A stretch of DNA of 6,849 nucleotides from Planctomycetota bacterium. Its GTDB lineage: Bacteria > Planctomycetota > Phycisphaerae > WQYP01. Both the position numbers and the translations under genes were made by a program. This document shows positions 1-4,598 of this stretch, one piece after another (position 1 is the first letter of the stretch; each line of letters begins with the position of its first letter). The stretch lies in contig JAJYGE010000467.1 of the NCBI GenBank assembly GCA_021785155.1, positions 1-6,849 of the forward strand, read 5' to 3'. The notes beneath the pieces are model-generated. The model saw nothing but the letters and a program-made list of their open reading frames with translations, was not told the DNA's origin and searched no databases.

Positions 1-1392
1 CATGCCCTGCACACCCTGGCCGGCGCGGCGCAGCAGCTCCGGCAGATAGGGGCATTGATCAAACCAGTCATAATAACCGCGCAGGATATGGAATGCCGTT
101 TGATTTCCCGCATAACCCGCTTCCACCAGCCCGTGCGTCACCCACGAACGGGTATAATTGCCGCGCTCCGAGTAAAAAATGGTGTCCGGATGATAGCCCA
201 TGGCATAACCATTGGGTTCCTGACATTCCGCAATACCGGCGACAACTTCATTAAGCCGCCGGCGCAGTTCCGGATGGTTGATCCAACGCAGGGCATTGCC
301 GGCTCCCATCATAAAGCGGCCGGCATTGGACCCCGGCAGATCGGTGTCCCAGAAGGGAATCGGCGGCGGCAATCCCGGCGGATTGGCTTTGCCCGCCCGC
401 GTGCGGAAAGGACGCAGCAATTCCGCGACACTGAAACTGTTAAGCAGGTAGCTGATATTATTTTCCATGACCGTCTTAAACAGACCCTCGCCGATCTGAA
501 CATTGCGTAGCGGTGCCACCGCCTGAAACGGCACCGGCTTCCAGCGGTGGGCGGGGATAACGTTGCCGGGGTTATCCGTGACGACTCCCTCTCCCTGTGG
601 GCGCGGCGTGCGCGTCAGCGGGGCGACAACTCCCATATAAAAATCAATGGCGGCGTACGCGGGCATGGTGGGGTAGACCGCACGCAGCGCTTCGTATTCC
701 GACTGATCCGGCCCGGTGCCGTGCGCCGGTGCCGCGGGGGTTATGTATCCGCCGGCAGCCGCATCAAAGACTTCCATGGAATCCACATCCCTCACACGAC
801 AACCTTGGGCCACATCCCGGCCCTCGGACCAGACTTCAAACTTGGAAAGCGCCAATTGCTTATCCGTCAGCAGCGTGGCGGTCAGACGCACATAGCGCCC
901 GCTGACACCGTTGCCGGAAAATATCGCAACCTTGTCACCCGGCGACGGATAGTCCGCCTTGGTGTGATCGGCAATTATTCTTGATGATTTGAATAGCACC
1001 TCATCGGCGGCCTCAATTCTGAATCGCCTTGGAAAACATTGTGCGGCATAACTGAAATTTGAAAGCACTGGAAAAAGTTTGACGTGCTCAATGCTTCGCG
1101 ATTGGCCCAAGTCTACCTGCACCCACTTGACGACAGCGTCACTAGCCGTCGGTCTGGACGCATAGCCCAGCGGCGCAAGCCGGGCAACGCGTTCTACTTT
1201 CATGGAAGCCAACGCGGACTGCCCACTTGGATATTTCCCCTCGCCATAGGCCTCACGCGGCGCAGCCAAATCCACCATCCCGATCGCAATCGGGACCATG
1301 GCGGACGCGGCAGCCACAGCTTTCAAAAAGTCGCGGCGCGCCCGGCCGCCTGATTTAAGTTCGGGGATATTGTCTTCGCGACTGGCAGGCAT
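1..1392 (-). CDS. Tat-exported GH127-like (DUF1680) glycosidase with N-terminal discoidin-like domain, 3' end outside window
   Basis: Open for 464 codons with no stop before the window edge, so the C-terminal part is missing. The ATG at 1392-1390 is preceded by AAGGAG with a 9-base gap. Residues 19-24 read RRDFLK, followed by an Ala-rich stretch to about residue 44: a Tat signal, with a plausible cleavage near AYG (48-50). Residues about 65-192 look like an F5/8 type C (discoidin) fold, with WVQVDLGQSRSIEHVKLFPV at 90-109, FPRRFRIE at 120-127 and GRYVRLTATLL at 165-175; these domains commonly bind glycans. From about 285 the pattern matches the start of the DUF1680/GH127 (alpha/alpha)6 barrel: FWDTDLPGSNAGRFMMGAG (347-365) and AECQEPNGY (388-396). 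Characterised members of the wider family are mostly beta-L-arabinofuranosidases; the catalytic Cys and its zinc ligands would lie beyond the edge and cannot be checked. Probably the last visible gene of an operon with the two GH78-like genes. The family call is fairly firm, the substrate is inferred. Confidence 0.85.
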   Translation of the reverse strand, partial: MPASREDNIPELKSGGRARRDFLKAVAAASAMVPIAIGMVDLAAPREAYGEGKYPSGQSALASMKVERVARLAPLGYASRPTASDAVVKWVQVDLGQSRSIEHVKLFPVLSNFSYAAQCFPRRFRIEAADEVLFKSSRIIADHTKADYPSPGDKVAIFSGNGVSGRYVRLTATLLTDKQLALSKFEVWSEGRDVAQGCRVRDVDSMEVFDAAAGGYITPAAPAHGTGPDQSEYEALRAVYPTMPAYAAIDFYMGVVAPLTRTPRPQGEGVVTDNPGNVIPAHRWKPVPFQAVAPLRNVQIGEGLFKTVMENNISYLLNSFSVAELLRPFRTRAGKANPPGLPPPIPFWDTDLPGSNAGRFMMGAGNALRWINHPELRRRLNEVVAGIAECQEPNGYAMGYHPDTIFYSERGNYTRSWVTHGLVEAGYAGNQTAFHILRGYYDWFDQCPYLPELLRRAGQGVQGM

Positions 1393-1401
1393 TGAATCTT
1401 A

Positions 1402-1407
1402 CTCCTT
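1402..1407 (-). promoter_or_regulatory. Shine-Dalgarno site of the GH127-like gene
   Basis: AAGGAG on the minus strand, 9 bases before the ATG at 1392. It fixes the start so that the Tat signal is included. It sits in a 123-base spacer (1393-1515) after the upstream gene's stop, in which I see no clear terminator, so co-transcription is plausible. Confidence 0.75.
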
Positions 1408-1515
1408 AGAGGGTTACGACGTTGAGGATTGCGTAGCCACACGCATTTCCGAGGTTTGCCCCCGTGCATGCAAGTCTGGCTATCCCGTTTGCCAACATTT
1501 TCGCGATCCCTTTCC

Positions 1516-4188
1516 TCATCTGCGGAGCGGATCAAAAAATATACCGCTAAGTACCGTGTTGTCTCCGCGCACCAGGTCCATGCGTACACGCACCGCCCCC
1601 GTGCAGCGGTATACCAGGTATTTGCCTTGAGTGTAGCCAGAGACCAATCGGTCCGGCGTGGCCCGGTCGAAGCCTGGCGATGTAAACACCTCCACCGAGG
1701 TTTGCCGGCCTCTGCAATCCCAGTCCACAAAATAAAGCGCCAGCAGGTATTGCGCCGTCGGCTTCACCGCCACGTCAACATACATGGTCACATTGGACCA
1801 GAGTCTGCCACCATGAAGACAGCCCAGGTTCCGCGGGAAGCCGTTGTTGGAATCCGGTGCCGGAGCGCGACGTTCGATCGTCTGGGATGCCCAGAGCATA
1901 TCGCGGCAACCGCCTTGTAAACCACGCGAGGGCGTAACTGATTGCACGTAATCGGGGAGATGCGAACGGTCTTTGCCGGAGCCACCGTAGCCAAAGAGCA
2001 CATACCCGTCGCGCCCATAAACTCCGCCCCAGTTACCCTGTGTCGCCGCATCCTCCTTCACAAAAGCAAAGCCCACTGGATATACCAGCGGTTCTTGCAC
2101 CGGTTTTAAAGTCTTTCCGCGATATTCCACTTCCATGGCGAACGTACCAGCGCCAACGCCGGTGAAATACACAAAGTCACTATCTTGGTCGGCCGCTGCT
2201 ATACTTGGCACGGCATGATATGTTCCATCCCATGCCACTTGTCCATTGACGATAATACGCTTGATGGATCGTCTGGCTTTGGGAACGCCGACGCGTGCGG
2301 CGGTGCCTTCCGGTATCGTGGCGCGGCAGACGCCCGACGATAGATCAAAACTACCGGCGACAATGCCGTGGGGCGTCGGAACCCAGCCCGCCACCTGCGT
2401 AAGTGATTGGCCTATATTGGGTACTATGTCCACCGATCTGAAGCCGGGGGCTGTGGGCTTAATGCCGACCACTTCCCGGGTTAACCAGAAGGCCACTCCG
2501 CTACCCCATGGCGTGCATAACGCCGTGTAGCCGTTCTGGCTGTTGGGTACCGGGTCATTCCTTTGCAGCATGGAATTCCAGCTTGGGCGGTAAACCTCGA
2601 AGCAGGTGGTTCCACCATATTGAATCTGGCCGCCCCAGCAATCGCGCACCGTCTGTAAAGCGGCATCGAACTGCTGGAGCCGCCCCATGGCCTGGAGAAT
2701 AAAGAATTGGTTAAAAGGATCATAAGACAGGCGGTTCCGGCGATTCATAAACGCGTGGCGGATAATCGCACGCCGCTCCGATGCGGTGATAAAATCAGCG
2801 TTAACCGCAGCGGTACAGGCAAAGACACCGAAACTTTCGTACCATTTTGAATTGGCTCTGAGATCCTTGATTTTTTCATTGGCGAATCGCCGGTATTTCC
2901 CGCCCACTTCCGCGTATCCCACAGCGGCTGCAACATCGGCAAACTCCCGGCATGTGCCAATCACCAACATGCGATAAGCATTTTTAGATTCCCGGCACTC
3001 CGGATTCTCGAATCCCGCGCCCAGCCGTTCATCCCAGCCGTAAAACCCGATGACCGGATCGGCGTAGTTGGACGCCGCCTGATCCAGCAGGGTCTGCGCG
3101 TTGGTGAGATATTTATGCAGCACGGCGTGGTCACCGGTGTAGCGGTGGTAATCCAACAAACTCTTCACCCAGCACAAGGAGTAACTGGCGATGCCCTGGT
3201 TGCTTCTGCTGGTGCGATCCAGATTCCGGAGGATCAAATCCCAGTTGCCGAATGCGACCAGCGCGACGGCTTGGGAAATATGCGAGTCGCCGGTCCACGA
3301 AATGCGGTCCCCCCGGTCGGTGAGGATTGAACCGAATGAATTCTTGAGTAAATTGAGCTTGACGGTATATGCCGCAGTGTACCAGATGCGTGTCAACATT
3401 GAATCACTGCAGGAAAAGCCGCCCAAGTAATTGGCCGGCTTGATCTGGCAGACCGCCCGCACGGCGGTAATTCGCCAGGGCTTATCAAACCTCCGCACAT
3501 GGATCCAACCAAATCGTACTCCTTCGTACAACTTGGGATTGATCTCCAGGCGAAAGGTGTGGCCATGCCGCACGGGTGTCCTGGTTGGGTCAGGTGCCGG
3601 CGGCAGCCCCGGTTCGTTGAATTCCGCAGGCAATGGCGGCTCATTGAATTCACTGACGCTCATCTGCACGGCCCCGGAAAAATCAGGGCTGTCAAATTCC
3701 AGCCAGGCGGCACTTTCCACACCCAAATCCACGCGGATCGAACCGGCCCCCTGGACCAGCACGTTACAGTGCGGTGTGGTCAGCGATTGCAAGTTGCCGA
3801 AAGCCGCGGGTGTGTCCGTGGACACGCGAACAGGTCCCAGCAGATACGTCTGCAGATCGTCTGATGCTTGTGGGCGCGCCCAGCGAAAACCAATTAACGG
3901 ATCCGGAGATTGAGTTACGCGCGAATTTACAAACGCTCCGCCATGCAGTGGTGGATAGGGTTCCCTGATGGGCGAATTGCCGACCAACAGGCGGCTTTCG
4001 ATCGCCGGGGCTTCCGTCGGGATGGCGTCCGTGCCTGATAGCGCCATGCCTGAGGCGGGCACCGGCATACCGCCACCTCGTTTGCCTGTCGGCAATTGCG
4101 ACGCCGCGTGGGATCTGGAATACTGGCCATCGGTCACGGCTGCCATGGCGGCAGCGCTCATCGCTTTTAAAAATGTCCGTCGATCCAT
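1516..4188 (-). CDS. Tat-exported divergent GH78-like (alpha/alpha)6 protein with C-terminal beta-rich accessory module
   Basis: 890 residues, complete. ATG at 4188 has GAGG 8 bases upstream, and the N-terminus has RRTFLK (3-8) plus a short Ala-rich core, a Tat signal ending near SHAA (26-29). A low-complexity linker (30-65) leads into a beta-sandwich region (about 110-250), then the helical core (about 255-575). GH78 landmarks: SCSDSMLTRIWYTAAYT (259-275), DRGDRISWTGD (291-301), GGTTCFE (525-531) and VVGIKPTAPGF (573-583), followed by a beta domain with WVPTPHG (602-608). The core is clearly paralogous to the neighbour at 4599-6849. The acidic motif departs from the classical GH78 form DxxxRExxxWxGD: the first Asp is displaced, the Glu position is Asp294, and a usually conserved His is Thr559. 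It also lacks the long N-terminal rhamnosidase domains. Residues about 705-888 form a separate module (TQGNWGGVYGRDGYVLFGY at 716-734, LPDYVQSVTPS at 744-754, ALYFVDWDCRGRQTSVEV at 817-834, VLSGIFFDP at 879-887) that I recall as a recurring C-terminal domain of bacterial extracellular proteins, probably binding-type. A periplasmic or surface glycan enzyme is likely; rhamnosidase activity is uncertain. Confidence 0.85.
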   Translation of the reverse strand: MDRRTFLKAMSAAAMAAVTDGQYSRSHAASQLPTGKRGGGMPVPASGMALSGTDAIPTEAPAIESRLLVGNSPIREPYPPLHGGAFVNSRVTQSPDPLIGFRWARPQASDDLQTYLLGPVRVSTDTPAAFGNLQSLTTPHCNVLVQGAGSIRVDLGVESAAWLEFDSPDFSGAVQMSVSEFNEPPLPAEFNEPGLPPAPDPTRTPVRHGHTFRLEINPKLYEGVRFGWIHVRRFDKPWRITAVRAVCQIKPANYLGGFSCSDSMLTRIWYTAAYTVKLNLLKNSFGSILTDRGDRISWTGDSHISQAVALVAFGNWDLILRNLDRTSRSNQGIASYSLCWVKSLLDYHRYTGDHAVLHKYLTNAQTLLDQAASNYADPVIGFYGWDERLGAGFENPECRESKNAYRMLVIGTCREFADVAAAVGYAEVGGKYRRFANEKIKDLRANSKWYESFGVFACTAAVNADFITASERRAIIRHAFMNRRNRLSYDPFNQFFILQAMGRLQQFDAALQTVRDCWGGQIQYGGTTCFEVYRPSWNSMLQRNDPVPNSQNGYTALCTPWGSGVAFWLTREVVGIKPTAPGFRSVDIVPNIGQSLTQVAGWVPTPHGIVAGSFDLSSGVCRATIPEGTAARVGVPKARRSIKRIIVNGQVAWDGTYHAVPSIAAADQDSDFVYFTGVGAGTFAMEVEYRGKTLKPVQEPLVYPVGFAFVKEDAATQGNWGGVYGRDGYVLFGYGGSGKDRSHLPDYVQSVTPSRGLQGGCRDMLWASQTIERRAPAPDSNNGFPRNLGCLHGGRLWSNVTMYVDVAVKPTAQYLLALYFVDWDCRGRQTSVEVFTSPGFDRATPDRLVSGYTQGKYLVYRCTGAVRVRMDLVRGDNTVLSGIFFDPLRR
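3598..3651 (-). repeat. 27-base in-frame tandem repeat, two imperfect copies
   Basis: Two adjacent 27-base units inside the 890-residue gene, 3625-3651 and 3598-3624. Each begins GAATTCAA on the minus strand and encodes EFNEPPLPA then EFNEPGLPP (residues 180-197). The units differ at several bases, so the duplication is not recent. The product is a Pro-rich insertion in the N-terminal beta region, likely an exposed loop or linker. Confidence 0.7.
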
Positions 4189-4196
4189 CTGAAAAA

Positions 4197-4200
4197 CCTC
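4197..4200 (-). promoter_or_regulatory. Shine-Dalgarno site of the 890-residue gene
   Basis: GAGG on the minus strand, 8 bases before the ATG at 4188. It is weaker than the AAAGGA site of the short ORF just upstream. It lies in the 24 bases between that ORF's TGA and this ATG, so translational coupling is possible. Confidence 0.5.
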
Positions 4201-4212
4201 GTGTAGTTTACC

Positions 4213-4347
4213 TCAACCGATTTTTCCGTGCGGCAGTGCATCGGCTGCCGCCAGCGCAGACGCTGCGAGCACCGATTTCAGAAAACCGCGGCGATCAAAT
4301 GCCATGGCCCTGTGGTTTGAACCGGGATAGATACAATATTTACACAT
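4213..4347 (-). CDS. Short ORF, orphan Tat signal peptide; possible gene remnant or leader
   Basis: 44 codons from ATG at 4347-4345 to TGA at 4215-4213. AAAGGA (4360-4355) lies 7 bases before the ATG, the best-spaced ribosome site in this part of the window. The N-terminus is MCKYCIYPGSNHRAM with a CxxC pair; an internal ATG at 4305 would start directly before FDRRGFLKSVLAASALAAA, a textbook Tat signal. It stops a few residues after the hydrophobic core, so no mature protein follows. The stop is in frame with the 890-residue gene, whose ATG comes 8 codons later and begins a second, different Tat signal (RRTFLK). The two signal-coding stretches match only around GAT CGN CGN and TTT..AAA, so this is not a recent tandem duplication. 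It could be the 5' remnant of a lost exported protein, a leader peptide coupled to the next gene, or an upstream start made useless by a nonsense change. Whether it is expressed is unknown. Confidence 0.4.
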   Translation of the reverse strand: MCKYCIYPGSNHRAMAFDRRGFLKSVLAASALAAADALPHGKIG

Positions 4348-4354
4348 CGGCGCG

Positions 4355-4360
4355 TCCTTT
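4355..4360 (-). promoter_or_regulatory. Shine-Dalgarno site of the short Tat-signal ORF
   Basis: AAAGGA on the minus strand, 7 bases before the ATG at 4347. Its presence favours the ATG at 4347 over the internal ATG at 4305 (next to the RR motif), which has no purine-rich site at a suitable distance. Confidence 0.5.
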
Positions 4361-4476
4361 ATGGCCAACACAGTAACACCCACGGAAACCGGAAAAGTTC
4401 ACACTTCGCAATCGGCATCCAAATCAACGATCCCCCAATCTGCCTTCGGCACGATGTTGTGCAGATGCAGTCCGTA

Positions 4477-4521
4477 CTACCTGACGATTGCTACGTGGCC
4501 GTCAGCAAGTTGGCCCACCAT
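4477..4521 (-). other. Candidate 14-codon ORF behind a full AGGAGG
   Basis: ATG at 4521-4519, TAG at 4479-4477, encoding MVGQLADGHVAIVR. A complete AGGAGG at 4538-4533 lies 11 bases upstream, slightly far. After the TAG the same frame stays open for 25 more codons (4476-4402) and reads protein-like, with LHNIVPKADWGIVDLDADC before a TGA at 4401. I do not recognise this sequence. It may be a leader peptide, the decayed start of a gene, or chance; evidence is thin. Confidence 0.15.
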
Positions 4522-4598
4522 TTGGTGTGTAGCCTCCTGAAAATTCTATTTGACAGAGCACCAGTGCCCCTGTTTTCAAAACCGAACAGAAAGCCAAG

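Larger units (their letters stand above)
4348..4598 (-). other. Intergenic region between the two GH78-like genes
   Basis: About 250 bases after the TAA of the upstream GH78-like gene. It holds an AGGAGG (4538-4533) with a 14-codon ORF, the AAAGGA site noted separately, and a short inverted repeat CACCA-TT-TGGTG at 4516-4527. A weak bulged stem around 4558-4576 has no T-run after it and is not a convincing terminator. No clear -35/-10 pair was found on the minus strand; the AT-rich patch at about 4326-4343 is the best place for a -10 element but has no good partner. The spacing is long for a tightly packed operon, so a separate promoter for the downstream genes is possible. Confidence 0.5.

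Noticed and set aside
55..984. Plus-strand open frames of about 150 codons at 55-510 and 547-984
   Set aside because: They lie antisense to the GH127-like gene, whose minus-strand translation has clear domain patterns and a good ribosome site; the plus products are rich in Arg/His/Gly with no recognisable motif.
1323..1920. Overlapping open frames on both strands around the junction of the 890-residue gene and the GH127-like gene
   Set aside because: Out of frame with both recognised genes, no domain-like pattern, and no ribosome site; shadows of GC-rich coding sequence.
3431..3913. 160-codon plus-strand open frame
   Set aside because: Fully antisense to the N-terminal part of the 890-residue gene, with low-complexity composition and no start signal.
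4213..4347. Single-base frameshift as the cause of the truncated Tat-signal ORF
   Set aside because: Shifting frame at the run of five A residues near 4220-4224 gives only about 17 further codons before another stop, and the ORF is already in frame with the downstream gene, so a simple frameshift does not restore a longer protein.
4558..4576. Possible terminator hairpin after the GH78-type gene
   Set aside because: The stem needs a bulge and a G-T pair, and no T-run follows on the minus strand.
4549..4577. TTGACA followed 17 bases later by TTTTCA on the plus strand
   Set aside because: The -10 match is poor (2 of 6) and there is no plus-strand gene for it to drive.
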